From NCBI GenBank assembly GCA_963776665.1, contig CAVZNQ010000017.1, positions 1-64,000 on the forward strand: 64,000 nt of DNA, written 5' to 3'. The notes beneath the pieces are model-generated. The model saw only the letters and a program-made list of their open reading frames with translations, was not told the DNA's origin and searched no databases. The stretch is from Roseiarcus sp963776665 (GTDB taxonomy: Bacteria; Pseudomonadota; Alphaproteobacteria; Rhizobiales; Beijerinckiaceae). The position numbers and the translations under genes were made by a program. Within the stretch, counting starts at the first letter, position 1, and every line of letters starts with the position of its first letter. This document shows positions 25,048 to 35,011 of the stretch, piece by piece.

Positions 25048-26025
25048 TCAGCCCAGCTTGTACTCGCGCGTCGCCTCGGGGTCGTCGGTGGCGAAGGGCA
25101 GCGCCATCAGCTCTTCCCACGCGGCTTTGGGGATCGGGAAGGCCGCCCAGTCGAGCGTCTGCTGGACACGCTCCGGCTTGGTGACGCCGCAGATCGTCGC
25201 GGCGATGCGCGGGTCGCGCAGCGAGAACTGGAGCGCCGCCGCTCCGGGCGGGACGCCGTGGCGCGCGCAGACGGCTTCGATCTTGCGGATCGGATCGAGC
25301 ATCGTCTCGGACGCTTCCTGATAGGCATAGCGGGGATAGGCGCTCGATCCCTTGGCGAGAACGCCGCTCGCGTAGGGCGCGGCGTTGATGACGGCGATCC
25401 CCTTCGCCCGCGCGAGGTTGAGCATCGCGTCAGCGTTGCGGTTGGCGAGAGTGAATCGGTTGTGGGTGATGAGCGCGTCGAAATCCCAGTCGTTCAGGAG
25501 CGGCATCATCTGGGTCACGACGCCGGCGGCGAGGCCGACCGCCTTCGCCAGCCCCTCCTCCTTCATGCGGAAGAGCTGGCCCAGCGCGCCGTCGCGCCCG
25601 GTGGCCTCCTTGAACGAGCGGGCGTGCTCCGGGTCGTGCAGATGGAGAAGATCGACGCTGTCGAGCCCGAGCGCTTTCAGGCTCTCCTCCAGCGATCGGC
25701 GGGCGCGCGCCGCGTCGAAGACGTTGGTCCCGAAATCGCGGTCGAGCTTGGTCGAAACGACAAAGCCTTTGGGAAGACCGCCGCGCTCGCGAATCGCGGC
25801 GCCGACCCGCTCCTCGCTGCGGCCGAGCCCATAGTTGCGCGCGCTGTCGATGAAGTTGACCGGCCCGTCGAAAATGGCGTTCAGCGTCGCCCGCGCGCGC
25901 TTTTCGTCGACGCCGTATCCGTAAGTGTCGGGCATGTCGCCGATCCCGGACGTGCCCCAGCATATCGGCGTGACCATGAGGTCGGTGCGGCCGAGCCTGA
26001 CCTTCTTCATGACGCCTTCGCTCAT
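25048..26025 (-). CDS. Aldo/keto reductase (D-threo-aldose 1-dehydrogenase type)
   Basis: 325 residues; an internal Met (residue 6) is a possible start. The AKR tetrad is visible: Asp and Tyr in NFIDSARNYGLGRSEERVG (about 57-75), Lys in FVVSTKLDRDFG, His in DLLHLHDPEHA. ATICGVTKPERVQQTLDWA near the C-terminus is the coenzyme-binding region of the AKR subgroup containing D-threo-aldose (L-fucose) dehydrogenase and pyridoxal dehydrogenase. It oxidises or reduces a sugar or aldehyde with NAD(P). The nearby SDR of the deoxyfuconate type fits an L-fucose-like substrate, but no transporter or aldolase is adjacent. Confidence 0.85.
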   Translation of the reverse strand: MSEGVMKKVRLGRTDLMVTPICWGTSGIGDMPDTYGYGVDEKRARATLNAIFDGPVNFIDSARNYGLGRSEERVGAAIRERGGLPKGFVVSTKLDRDFGTNVFDAARARRSLEESLKALGLDSVDLLHLHDPEHARSFKEATGRDGALGQLFRMKEEGLAKAVGLAAGVVTQMMPLLNDWDFDALITHNRFTLANRNADAMLNLARAKGIAVINAAPYASGVLAKGSSAYPRYAYQEASETMLDPIRKIEAVCARHGVPPGAAALQFSLRDPRIAATICGVTKPERVQQTLDWAAFPIPKAAWEELMALPFATDDPEATREYKLG

Positions 26026-26141
26026 CGTCGCCCTCCCCGTTTGGATGCCGGCGCATGCCTAGGGCGCCGGCGGAGAGCAGGCAAGGGCGCGCGCGCCGTC
26101 CATCGCCCCCTCTCCCGCTTCGCGCGGAAGGATAGCGACTT

Positions 26142-27753
26142 TCACCCGCCCGCGGCGGGGCAGCGGTCGAGGCTCGTGAGATCGGCGTCGGCGGGGTAGA
26201 GCGCCATCAGCTTCAGCATGACGCCGTTGGTCCAGCCGAAGCCGTCCTGGGTCGGATATTCGCCGCCCCCGCCCGGCCTGTCGGTCGCGATCACGTCGTA
26301 TTTCTCGACCAGCTTGCCGGTCTGGCGATAGACGCGCTCCACATTGACCATGAATCGGCAGGCGATCGCCTCGGCGAGCCGATCGTGGCCATACGCCCTC
26401 AAGCCCGCGACCGCGATCCACTGCAGCGGCGCCCATCCGTTGGGCGCGTCCCACTGCTGCCCGGTGTCGACCGGCGTGGCGACGATCCCGCCGGGCTCAA
26501 GCAGGTCCTTCTCAACCGCCGCGGCGACAGAGGCCGCCTGCTCCTCGCTCGCGGCGTGCGTGAACAGCGGATAGAGCGTCGCGGCGCTCAAGCGGTCAAT
26601 GCGCTCCTTCGCCGTCCAGCGATAGTCGAGATAGACGCCGCGCGACGGGTCCCAGAGCGTGCGGTCGATCGCGGCGCGGCGGGCGGCGGCGCGGCGGGCG
26701 AAATCGGCGGCGCACTCGTGATCGCGCGAGCGCCCGCAACCGGCGGCGATCGCATTCTCGAGGCCGAACATCAGCGCGTTGAGATCGACCGGAATGATCT
26801 CGGTCGTGTCGATCGAGCCGAGCGTTCGCCCGTCGGCGAACCAGCGCGAGCTGAAATCCCAGCCGCTCTCGGCGGCGGCGCGAAGCTCGCGCCACGTCGT
26901 TTGCGGCGGCCGGGGAGTCGAGCGGGCCTGGGCGACGTCCTCGGCATAGGATTCGTCGCGCGGCGCGTCGCTGTCGTCCCAATAGCGATTGAGGATCGAG
27001 CCGTCGTCGAGTTTGACCACCCGGCGATGAGCGGCGCCTGCCGTCAACGTCCTCCGCGCCCTCCATCCAGAACGCATATTCGCTCTTCAGCTGCGGCAGA
27101 AAATTTGCGTAGGCTGCGGCAGGGTCGCCCGGTTCGAGCAGCCCGACCATGGCGAAGAAGAACGGCGGCTGCGAGCGGGTGAGGTAATAGGACCGCGTCC
27201 CGTTCGGAATGTGGCCGTAGGCGTCGATGAGAGCGGCGAAATTCACCACCATGTCCACGAGCAGGTCCGACTGGCCGCTTTCGGCAAGGCCCAGCATGGT
27301 GAAATACGAGTCCCAGTAATAGAGCTCGCGGAACCGGCCGCCCGGAACGACATAGGGCCGCGGCGCCGGCAAAAGCGACGAATAGGGCGGGACCGTCGGC
27401 GTGTCCCGCGTCAGGACCGGCCACAGCGCGTCGATGTGCTGGCGGATCGCCGCGGGCTCCGAGGCGACGCTTGGGACGGCGATCTTCGCGGGCAGATCGA
27501 AATGCTCGAGAACGAAACGTTTGAGCGCCTCCGGGGTCTGAGGCTTCTCGACGCGGTAGAGCGTCAGGATGTCGTCGGGCGGCGATTTCGCCGTCGCGTC
27601 GGCGAATTCCTTGCTGTCGGGAAAGATGCGCTGAAGCTCGACCTGGGCGTAGAGATCGCCGAACAGCGCCTGCGGCGGGAGCGGCCGTTCGAGCGCAAGC
27701 GCGGCATGGACGAACAGGATCGCAGCGAGAGCGAGGCCGACGCGCGTTTTCAT
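26142..27753 (-). pseudogene. treA: Periplasmic alpha,alpha-trehalase, GH37 (one frameshift)
   Basis: ATG at 27,753, overlapping the stop of the upstream monooxygenase gene by ATGA. Signal peptide MKTRVGLALAAILFVHAALA, so periplasmic. GH37 signature 1 is PGGRFRELYYWDSYFTMLGL; also HIPNGTRSYYLTRSQPPFFF. Near 27,045 one indel moves the frame; the next frame continues DGSILNRYWDDSDAPRDESY, GWDFSSRWFADG, IIPVDLNALMFGLENAI and signature 2 QQWDAPNGWAPLQWIAVAGL, ending at 26,142. The catalytic Asp (SGWDFSSRW) and the Glu in GGGGEYPTQDGFGWTNG are present. It cleaves trehalose to two glucoses. Total length about 537 residues, usual for TreA. Confidence 0.85.
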
Positions 27754-29262
27754 GCACCGGCGGGAATGAGATAGCTCGCCAAATGGGCGTCGAGCGCGGC
27801 CATCGTCGCTGCGTCGGCGGGGGCGGCGCGAAAGCCGATGAAACCGTCCGGCCGAACGAGGACGGCGCCGCCGCCGGGCGCGCCGGCGTCCGCTGCGCTG
27901 AACCCGGCAGCCGAGCCGTCGATGACCGCGACGAGCCCGTCCCAGCGCGCGCGCATCCGGTCCAGACCCGGCGCCTCGCCGAACACGACGAGGCTGTGGC
28001 GGTCGCCGCTCACGCGCAGGCAGTCGGGAAAGCGAACGCCCGGTTCGGGCGAGGCGGCGGCCGCGCCCGCCTGCCCGACCAGCGGACTTCCGGCGTAGGA
28101 AACGTCGAGCATCGACCGTCTGCGCGCCGCCGAAACGATTTGATCCGCGGTCGACGCGGGGAGTTTCGGCGCAGCGCCGTCGCGAAAGGCGGCGACCAGC
28201 GCCGTGATGTGACCGTGAATGTCGTTCGACACTTCGAGCGCGTGCCGGTCCGCCATGCCGCGTTCGATCGCGTAGCTCGCGAGCAGCGACGGCTTCGCCG
28301 CGCCGCGCACGACGAGGGCGAGCTTCCAGGCGATGTCGGCCGCGTCCATGAACGCCGCGTTGATCCCCTCCCCGCCAAGGGGACTCGACATGTGGCCTGA
28401 GTCGCCGAGCAGAAAGCGGCGGCCGTCGCTAAGGCTCTCTGCCTCGCGCCGATGCATCTTGAAATAGGAGACCCAGCGGAGGTCGTTCAGGCCGACGCTC
28501 GCGCCGACCCTTGCGTCGACAGTCGCCGCGAGCTCGGCTTCGGTCGGCGATCCGTCGCGTTGATCGTCCGGATCGCGGGTGACGAAAATGAGCCAGCGAT
28601 TCTCCGGCAGCGGCGCGAACAGCACGAAGCCGGTTGGGCCGACGACGACGCGCGCGGTCTCGGGAGGAATCGCGAGTCCGATCTTGACGTCGGCGACCAT
28701 GTAGCGTCCGCCGTAGGTGTCGCCGACAAGGTGCTCCTGCATGGAATGGCGGGTGATGTCGTGAGCGCCGCCGGCGCCGAGGAGGTAGCGCGGCTGAAGC
28801 GTTTCGGTGCGGTCGTTTGCCCGGATGGTGACCCGGAGAGGCTCCCCGTCCGCGTCGATCCCGACAACCTCGACCCCGTATTCGACCTTGACGCCGAGCT
28901 TCGCCAGATGGTCGCGCAGAATCTGTTTCGGTCCGCCATTGCGGCTGGCTGCATTGGAACTCGTACCGGCAGCCGACGCCGCCGAAATCCGCGCTCGTGA
29001 TCTGCCGCATGCCCGGCCCCATGAGCTGGCTGTGCTTGATGTGCACGCCGGCGCTGAGGAACGCCTCGATCAGGCCAGCGCGTTCGACGATGTCGAGCAC
29101 CGCCGGCTGGAGCGCGGTCCCGCGCGTCTCATGATGCGGCGCGAGCCTTTGCTCGACGATGCGAGGCTTGACGCCGTGGCGCGTCAGTTCGCAGGCGGCG
29201 AAAAGTCCCGCCGGGCCGCTTCCCACGATCAGGACGGAGGGCGTGTCGGGGACCTCAGACAT
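27750..29262 (-). pseudogene. FAD-dependent aromatic-type monooxygenase (frameshifted)
   Basis: ATG at 29,262. SVLIVGSGPAGLFAACELTR is the FAD dinucleotide loop, followed by VEQRLAPHHETRGTALQPAV. Near 28,945 the frame shifts; the intended frame carries LAKLGVKVEYGVEV and YLLGAGGAHDITRHSMQEHL, then RFLLGDSGHMSSPLGGEGIN and AAFMDAADIAWKLALVVRGA, the GD motif that binds FAD ribityl. The C-terminal thioredoxin-like tail ends GFIGFRAAPADAATMAALDA. This is the MhpA/PheA/TetX class that hydroxylates aromatic rings using NAD(P)H and oxygen. About 503 residues, normal. Overlap with treA suggests one transcript although the functions seem unrelated. Confidence 0.8.
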
Positions 29263-29465
29263 TCTGCGACCTATCGAGCTTCACGCGCTTCACCCCCAGG
29301 AGCGGCCGCCCGGCCGCGTCTCGTCGAGTGTAGCCCTTGCGGGCCGACCGCCGCAACGCGCGGGCGGCCGAGCGAGCGTCCGATCCGTTTTGGCTTGCCG
29401 GACGACTCGCCGCGGCGCACACTTGCGCGTTGGGACATCGAGGCGATGCAGACGGGGTAGGAGAC

Positions 29466-29987
29466 GTGGCGACAGTCGATGAAATGAAGAGCCGATGGGT
29501 CTATAGCGAGCTCGGCTCGCCGCGATGGGGCGAAGCCTACGCCCAGCTCAGAGGCCACACCCCGCTGCTCGAGAAGGCGACGCTGCACGTCCCCTTCTCC
29601 TCGCTCGGCGACGAAGAGCGCGAGCAATTGCTGGAATATGCTCCGAGGAGCTCGCGGCGCGGATTGATGGGGCGCCTCGGCAATCATGCTTCCTACCGCC
29701 TCGAGCGCTGGACCAAGACGCAAATCCGCGCGCTGCATACGACCCCCCACCATGGATCGATTCCGTTCGACGATTTTCTCGCCGGCGGACCTAAGCCCGG
29801 CGAGGAGCCGACCGACGCTCGCGAAGCGGCGAAGGCGCTCGGATACCACCCCGACAAATGGGAAGCCGCGATCGTGGTCGGAAAGCGCGGCGACTACATG
29901 CTCCTCGACGGCTATACCCGCGCCGTCGCCTACATGCGGGCGGCTCCCTCGAGCGCCAAGCTCGCCGTTTGGGTCCCGGACGAATAA
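29466..29987 (+). CDS. Conserved hypothetical protein
   Basis: GTG at 29,466 with GGAG upstream (TAGGAGAC) gives 173 residues; ATG 29,484 (MKSRWVYSELGSPRWGEAYA) is an alternative. Conserved-looking segments: LHVPFSSLGDEEREQLLEYA, WTKTQIRALHTTPHHGSIPF, EAAKALGYHPDKWEAAIVVG and KRGDYMLLDGYTRAVAYMRA. The final block, hydrophobic strand then LLDGYTRAVA, resembles the ParB/Srx-like nuclease-fold motif DGHHR, but His is replaced by Tyr. Function not assigned. Divergent from the monooxygenase gene. Confidence 0.5.
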   Translation: MATVDEMKSRWVYSELGSPRWGEAYAQLRGHTPLLEKATLHVPFSSLGDEEREQLLEYAPRSSRRGLMGRLGNHASYRLERWTKTQIRALHTTPHHGSIPFDDFLAGGPKPGEEPTDAREAAKALGYHPDKWEAAIVVGKRGDYMLLDGYTRAVAYMRAAPSSAKLAVWVPDE

Positions 29988-30104
29988 AGCGAGTCCTCGG
30001 CGTCAGGCCATTTCGCCAATTTCCTGAGCCTATTGGCTTGAATGGCCATCGCTTCCGGGGCCGGAGGCGAGGCCGCGCTTCTGCGTTCGGTCGAACGGAC
30101 AGGG

Positions 30105-30129
30105 AGTCACTTGCATAATGCAAGTGACT
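30105..30129. promoter_or_regulatory. Perfect palindromic operator before the HxlR gene
   Basis: AGTCACTTGCAT and ATGCAAGTGACT are perfect 12-base inverted arms around a single A. The site covers a -35-like TTGCAT (30,111-30,116); TATACG follows 17 bases later at 30,134-30,139 as a -10. It ends 16 bases before the HxlR ATG. HxlR dimers bind such palindromes near their own promoters, so autoregulation and control of the MATE gene are expected. Confidence 0.75.
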
Positions 30130-30145
30130 AGTCTATACGGCCCCG

Positions 30146-30682
30146 ATGCACCGGACTCGCTTCAGCGCCATGGACTGCCCGATCGCCCGCAGCCTCGACC
30201 GCGTCGGGGAATGGTGGAGCATCCTCATCCTGCGCGATGCGCTCGGCGGGATGACCCGGTTCGAGGAATTCCAGAAAAGCCTCGCCATTGCGCCCAACAT
30301 CCTGACCCGAAGGCTGAGCGCGCTGGTCGAGGCGGGTTTCCTCGAGCGGCGGCGCTATAGCGAGCGTCCGCCCCGGTACGAATATGTCGTCACCGAGCGG
30401 GGACGGGACTTCCGGCCGGTCCTGATCGCGCTCATCGCCTTCGGCAATCGCCACTTCGCGCCCGAAGGGGCGAGCGTGGCCATTGTCGACGCCGTCTCCG
30501 GCGCGACCGCCGAGCCGATTTTCGTCGATCGCCCGACCGGCCGGCCAATCCTCTCCTCCGAGTTCGAGCTCGTCGCCGGCCCGGCGGCGAGCGAGGCGAC
30601 GAAAGCCAGAATGGTCAAGCGAGCCGCAAGGCTGCTCAAGAGCGCGTCTCAATCGATGTCCCCGGCGGAGGCCGAGCCATGA
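30146..30682 (+). CDS. HxlR-family transcriptional regulator
   Basis: 178 residues. MDCPIARSLDRVGEWWSILI (from residue 9), LRDALGGMTRFEEFQKSLAI, NILTRRLSALVEAGFLERRR and PPRYEYVVTERGRDFRPVLI form the HxlR winged helix, including the conserved Cys11 near the N-terminus that in some family members senses electrophiles. The last 70 residues (AVSGATAEPIFVDRPTGRPI) are a common extension in Rhizobiales. With the -10 ending at 30,139 the mRNA could be nearly leaderless at ATG 30,146; ATG 30,170 is an alternative start. The stop overlaps the MATE start (ATGA), so it probably represses an operon that exports the compound it senses. Confidence 0.9.
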   Translation: MHRTRFSAMDCPIARSLDRVGEWWSILILRDALGGMTRFEEFQKSLAIAPNILTRRLSALVEAGFLERRRYSERPPRYEYVVTERGRDFRPVLIALIAFGNRHFAPEGASVAIVDAVSGATAEPIFVDRPTGRPILSSEFELVAGPAASEATKARMVKRAARLLKSASQSMSPAEAEP

Positions 30683-32127
30683 ACGCGACAGTCATGAACG
30701 CCGCGCGCCTCGGCGCCGAAACGCCCGCGCCCGCCGCCGCGCCGATGAACGCGCGGACGCTGATGCTGCTGACCGGGCCGATCGCGCCGACGCTGCTCAG
30801 GCTCGCCTGGCCGAACGTGCTGGTCATGCTGGCGCAGGCGTCGACGGGGTTGATCGAGACGTGGTGGGTTTCGCATTTGGGAACCGACGCCCTGACCGGA
30901 ATGGCGCTGGTCTTTCCCGGCTTCATGATGATGGGCATGCTGTCGGCGGGCGCGATCGGCGGCGGCATTTCATCGGCGGTCGCCCGCGCGCTCGGGGCGG
31001 GGCGGCGGGCGGACGCCGACGCGCTGGTCGCCCACGCGCTTATCATCAACTTGGCGCTCGGCCTTCTGACCTCGGCGCTTTTTCTGATCTTCGGCCGGCA
31101 GCTTTACGCGGCCATGGGAGGCCGCGGCGGCTCGCTCGACGCCGCAATGCAATATTCGAACGTCGTCTTCGCCGGCAATATCCTGGTGTGGCTGATGAAC
31201 GGGCTCGCCAGCGTCATCCGTGGGACCGGCAACATGCTGTTTCCCTCGCTTGTGATCTGCATCGGCGTGACGCTCCTGGTCCCGCTGTCGCCGCTGTTCA
31301 TTTTCGGCCTCGGGCCAATGCCGGCCCTGGGAATCGCCGGCGGCGGCGTCGCCGTGGTGGCGACGACGGCGCTGATGGCGGCGATTCTGGCCTGGTACAT
31401 CCTGCGCGGCGATTCGATCGTCCGTTTCCGGGTTGCGCGTCTCAGGTGGGCCTTCTTCGCCGACATCCTCCGCGTCGGCGCGGTTGGCTCGCTCAGCACC
31501 CTGCAGACGACCTTGACCGTGGCGCTAACGACTGGGCTCGTCGGCGCCGCCGCCGGCCCAGAGGCTGTCGCCGGCTACGGGACCGGATCGCGGCTCGAAT
31601 ATCTGCTTATTCCGCTGGTGTTCGGCGTCGGCGCGCCTCTGGTGGCGATGGTCGGCGCCAACATCGGCGCTGGCCAGAACCGGCGCGCTTTGCGCATCGC
31701 CATGGTCGGGGGCGCGCTCGCGTTCGCAGCCACCGAGGCGATCGGGCTTGCGGCCGCGATCTGGCCGACGGCCTGGCTCAACCTCTTCGGCGACGATCCC
31801 ACGATGGTGGCGACGGGCACGGATTATCTGCGCTTCGTCGGCCCGATGTATGGGTTCTTCGGCCTTGGGCTTGCGCTCTACTTCGCCTCGCAAGGCGCGG
31901 GAAAGCTGCTTTGGCCGCTGTTCGCCGGGTTCGCGCGGCTCGTCATCGCCGTCGGCGGCGGCTGGCTCGTGCTGAGGGCGACGGGGTCGGTGACTTTCGT
32001 CTTCGCCATGCTCGGCGTCGCGCTTGCTACCTATGGCGCGATCGTCGCGATCGCCATCTGGTCCGGCGTCTGGTTCACGACAAGGGAGCGCGAGATGGGT
32101 TTGGGCCAACGCGCCGCCTCGTCCTGA
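30679..32127 (+). CDS. MATE-family multidrug efflux transporter
   Basis: 482 residues, twelve membrane helices. Two MATE repeats are visible: RLAWPNVLVMLAQASTGLIE, THLGTDALTGMALVFPGFMM-like (SHLGTDALTGMALVFPGFMM), SAGAIGGGISSAVARALGAG, then in the second half VGAAAGPEAVAGYGTGSRLE and LLIPLVFGVGAPLVAMVGAN. MATE pumps export cationic or hydrophobic compounds in exchange for Na+ or H+. The ATG overlaps the HxlR stop, so translation is coupled to the regulator. Convergent with the ChaA-type antiporter 38 bases downstream. Confidence 0.92.
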   Translation: MNATVMNAARLGAETPAPAAAPMNARTLMLLTGPIAPTLLRLAWPNVLVMLAQASTGLIETWWVSHLGTDALTGMALVFPGFMMMGMLSAGAIGGGISSAVARALGAGRRADADALVAHALIINLALGLLTSALFLIFGRQLYAAMGGRGGSLDAAMQYSNVVFAGNILVWLMNGLASVIRGTGNMLFPSLVICIGVTLLVPLSPLFIFGLGPMPALGIAGGGVAVVATTALMAAILAWYILRGDSIVRFRVARLRWAFFADILRVGAVGSLSTLQTTLTVALTTGLVGAAAGPEAVAGYGTGSRLEYLLIPLVFGVGAPLVAMVGANIGAGQNRRALRIAMVGGALAFAATEAIGLAAAIWPTAWLNLFGDDPTMVATGTDYLRFVGPMYGFFGLGLALYFASQGAGKLLWPLFAGFARLVIAVGGGWLVLRATGSVTFVFAMLGVALATYGAIVAIAIWSGVWFTTREREMGLGQRAASS

Positions 32128-32165
32128 AGCGGCGCTACGCAGCAGGCCTGGAAGCATGCTCCCGC

Positions 32166-33311
32166 CTACGCCTGAAAAATAAACAATATATAGGCCGCGA
32201 ACAACAGCAGGTGGACGACGCCTTGCAGCATGTTGGTTCGGCCGCTCATGAAGGTGGTCATGCTGAGCGCGAGCGTGAGGATGAGGAGAACAAAGTCGGT
32301 GTGCTCCAGGCCGAGGATGGTTGGGCGCTCGATGAGATGGTTGATGACGAGCACGGCGGGGATCGTCAGGCCGATCGTCGCCAGCACAGAGCCCAGAGAG
32401 ATATTGACCGCGCGCTGCATCTGGTTGTCGAGCGCCGCCTTCACCGCCCCGATCGACTCGGGCGTCGCGACGAGGAGCGCAATGAGGATGCCCCCGAGCG
32501 GCGCCGGCGCTTGCAAAGTCTCGAGCAGGTAGTCGACCGGCGGTCCGAATTGCTCGACGAGGTAGACGACGGCCGCCATGTAGGCCGCCAGCATCACGGT
32601 TGAGAACCAGACAGGGGTGTCAACCCCCTGCGCCTCCGCAGCCGTGTGGCCTGTGTCCTCGAAGTAGCCGTGATAGCGCCCGGTCTGCAGAACGAGAAAG
32701 ATGAGGTAGAGGGCGAGCGACACGATCGCCAGGACGACTTGCTGCTCGACGGAATAGATTGGGCCGGGGGTCGTCTGCGTGAAGTCGGGCATGATGAGAG
32801 CGAAGGTCGCGAGAGGCAGGAGGACGCTGAGATAGGCGTTGGCGCCCTGCAGATTGAAAGTCTGCTCTCGATGCTTGAAGCCGCCAATCAACAGCGTCAC
32901 CCCCACCATGCCGTTCATGATGATCATGATGAGGGCGAGCAGCGTATCGCGCATCAGGGTCGGATTGGACCCGCCATGTCGCACGACTGCCGAGATTGCG
33001 ACGACCTCGATCGAGGTGATGGTGAGCGTCAGCAGCAGCGTCCCGTAGGGCTCGCCGAGACGCCTTGCGAGGCTTTCCGCGTGGCGAACGACGGACAGGG
33101 ACGACCAGAGCACCACCCCGAACAGCCAGAGAAGAATCGCCGTCAGGATCAGGGGGCTGTCGAGGCGGGAGAAAAGCCGGTCCTCGAATAAAGCGAATGC
33201 GGCTACGGATATCGCGCTGACGAGAAAGAACCATTCTGCGCGCACGAGCGACGCCAAGCCCCGGGGCGCCGGTGCTTCCGAAACGGATGCCAGGATGTCC
33301 TTCGACGTCAC
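32166..33311 (-). CDS. chaA: ChaA-type Ca2+/H+ (or Na+/H+) antiporter
   Basis: GTG at 33,311 after GGGAG is preferred to the TTG at 33,344. About 381 residues with eleven membrane helices. The two cation/Ca2+ exchanger repeats are evident: GEPYGTLLLTLTITSIEVVA with the acidic Glu inside the membrane, and LLVATPESIGAVKAALDNQM followed by RAVNISLGSVLATIGLTIPA. These match ChaA-type proton antiporters exporting Ca2+, Na+ or K+ at high pH or salt. Stands alone, convergent with the MATE gene. Confidence 0.88.
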   Translation of the reverse strand: MTSKDILASVSEAPAPRGLASLVRAEWFFLVSAISVAAFALFEDRLFSRLDSPLILTAILLWLFGVVLWSSLSVVRHAESLARRLGEPYGTLLLTLTITSIEVVAISAVVRHGGSNPTLMRDTLLALIMIIMNGMVGVTLLIGGFKHREQTFNLQGANAYLSVLLPLATFALIMPDFTQTTPGPIYSVEQQVVLAIVSLALYLIFLVLQTGRYHGYFEDTGHTAAEAQGVDTPVWFSTVMLAAYMAAVVYLVEQFGPPVDYLLETLQAPAPLGGILIALLVATPESIGAVKAALDNQMQRAVNISLGSVLATIGLTIPAVLVINHLIERPTILGLEHTDFVLLILTLALSMTTFMSGRTNMLQGVVHLLLFAAYILFIFQA

Positions 33312-33453
33312 GCGGGCTTCGCTCCCTGGAAGAAGAGAGCCCAAGCCTAATGCGGACGAACGCGCACGGCTACGGGCGCTTCAATGGCGGAGGCGCGTCG
33401 ACTTCCCCGCGACGAGGTCAGGGGCGGCGCGGCGACGGCAAGACAAGCGGCGC

Positions 33454-34932
33454 CTAAATCCCCACGGTCGCGATGCGCAGGTTGTTGGTCGCGCCCGGGG
33501 TCCCGAATGGCACGCCCGCGACGACGATGATCCGCTCGCCCTCGCCGGCGAAGCCCTCGATATAGGCGTGGCGGCAGGCGCGCTCCGCCATGTCGCGCTC
33601 GTCGCGCGCGTCGTCGGTTACGACCGGATGCAGACCCCAGACGACCGACAGGCGCCGCGCCACCGCCTCAATCGGGGTTAGCGCCAGGATCGCCGAGCGC
33701 GGCCGCTGGCGGGCGATCCTGAGCCCGGTCGAACCGGAACTGGTCCAGGCGCAGATCACCCTCAGGTCGAGCGTTTCGGAGACGTCGCGGGTCGCCTCGG
33801 CGATGGCGTCGGCGCCGGTGGCCTCGGGCGCCGCCCGCTGCGCCTCGATGATCGAGGGATAGATCCCCTCCGATTCGACCGCCTCCGCGATCCGGTTCAT
33901 CGTCGCCACCGCCTCGCGCGGGTATTGCCCCGAGGCGCTCTCGGCCGAGAGCATGACCGCGTCCGCGCCCTCGAACACCGCGGTTGCGACGTCCGACACC
34001 TCGGCGCGGGTCGGCACCGGAGCGGTGATCATCGATTCCAGCATCTGCGTCGCCACCACCACCGGCTTGCCGGCGCGCCGAGCGAGCCGGGTCAGAGTCT
34101 TCTGGATGCCCGGCACACGCTCGAGCGGCATTTCGACCCCGAGGTCGCCGCGCGCCACCATTACGGCGTCGGCGACCGCCATGATCTCGTCGATGCGCTG
34201 GACGGCCTGCGGCTTCTCGATCTTGGCCATCACCAGCGCCCGGCCCTTGGCGATTCCCTTGACCTCGACGATGTCCTCCGGGCGCTGCACGAACGAGAGC
34301 GCGATCCAGTCGATGTTCTCCTCAAGCGCCGCGGCAAGATCGGCGCGGTCCTTTTCGGTCATGGCCGAGGTCGGGATCGTGGTGTCGGGCAGGCTCACGC
34401 CCTTCTTGTCGGACACCCGCCCCGCCACTTCGACCACGGTCGACGCGCGCCCGGGCGAAGCGTCGACGACGCGCAGCAAGACCTTGCCGTCGTCGATCAG
34501 GACCCGGTGGCCTGGCGCAAGCGAACTCAGGATTTCCGGATGGGGCAGATAGACCCGCGACGGCCCCCCCGGAGTCGGATCGCCGTCGAGACTAAAGTGG
34601 TCACCCTTTTTCAGATCGACGCGCCCGCCGGCGAAGGCGCCGAGCCTCAGCTTCGGACCCTGCAAGTCGACGAGGATGCCGATCGGGCGGTTCACCTCTT
34701 CCTCGAGCGAGCGGATCGTCGCCACCCGCTCGCGCATCGCGTCATGCGAGGCGTGGCTCATGTTGATGCGGAACACGTCGGCGCCGGCGGCGAACAGGGC
34801 GGCGATGGTCTCGCGATCGTTCGAGGCGGGACCAAGGGTGGCGATGATCTTGACGCGGCGGCGGCGACGGGCCTGCAATGGCTTTCCTCCCCATGGGATT
34901 GGCGGTGTCCGCCGCACGCGCTTTGCGCTCAT
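33454..34932 (-). CDS. pyk: Pyruvate kinase
   Basis: Start chosen at ATG 34,932 (MSAKRVRRTPPIPWGGK); GTG 34,980 and ATG 34,956 lie upstream in frame and none has a strong ribosome site. The core begins RRRVKIIATLGPASNDRETI. Key motifs: DVFRINMSHASHDAMRERVA with the substrate Arg, ILVDLQGPKLRLGAF, VMAKIEKPQAVQRIDEIMAV with catalytic Lys and metal Glu, MVARGDLGVEMPLERVPGIQ, and VVVATQMLESMITAPVPTRA. The C-terminal regulatory domain follows. It makes ATP and pyruvate from phosphoenolpyruvate, the last step of glycolysis. About 492 residues, slightly longer than usual at the N-terminus. Next to a DUF1036 gene as in other Rhizobiales. Confidence 0.95.
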   Translation of the reverse strand: MSAKRVRRTPPIPWGGKPLQARRRRRVKIIATLGPASNDRETIAALFAAGADVFRINMSHASHDAMRERVATIRSLEEEVNRPIGILVDLQGPKLRLGAFAGGRVDLKKGDHFSLDGDPTPGGPSRVYLPHPEILSSLAPGHRVLIDDGKVLLRVVDASPGRASTVVEVAGRVSDKKGVSLPDTTIPTSAMTEKDRADLAAALEENIDWIALSFVQRPEDIVEVKGIAKGRALVMAKIEKPQAVQRIDEIMAVADAVMVARGDLGVEMPLERVPGIQKTLTRLARRAGKPVVVATQMLESMITAPVPTRAEVSDVATAVFEGADAVMLSAESASGQYPREAVATMNRIAEAVESEGIYPSIIEAQRAAPEATGADAIAEATRDVSETLDLRVICAWTSSGSTGLRIARQRPRSAILALTPIEAVARRLSVVWGLHPVVTDDARDERDMAERACRHAYIEGFAGEGERIIVVAGVPFGTPGATNNLRIATVGI

Positions 34933-35011
34933 GCTTCGAGGCGGAGAGCCGAGCATGATCGCGCCGCGGAAGCAAGTCACGGGGCGAGGGCGAGGGCTCG
35001 CCCGAAACGAC

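Noticed and set aside
30483..30682. Overlap of HxlR tail with an alternative reading as a second gene
   Set aside because: HxlR frame remains open and is coupled by ATGA to MATE; the alternative frame has no features.
30483..32603. 706-codon plus-strand frame
   Set aside because: Overlaps HxlR, MATE and the antiporter out of frame, with Arg-rich nonsense composition.
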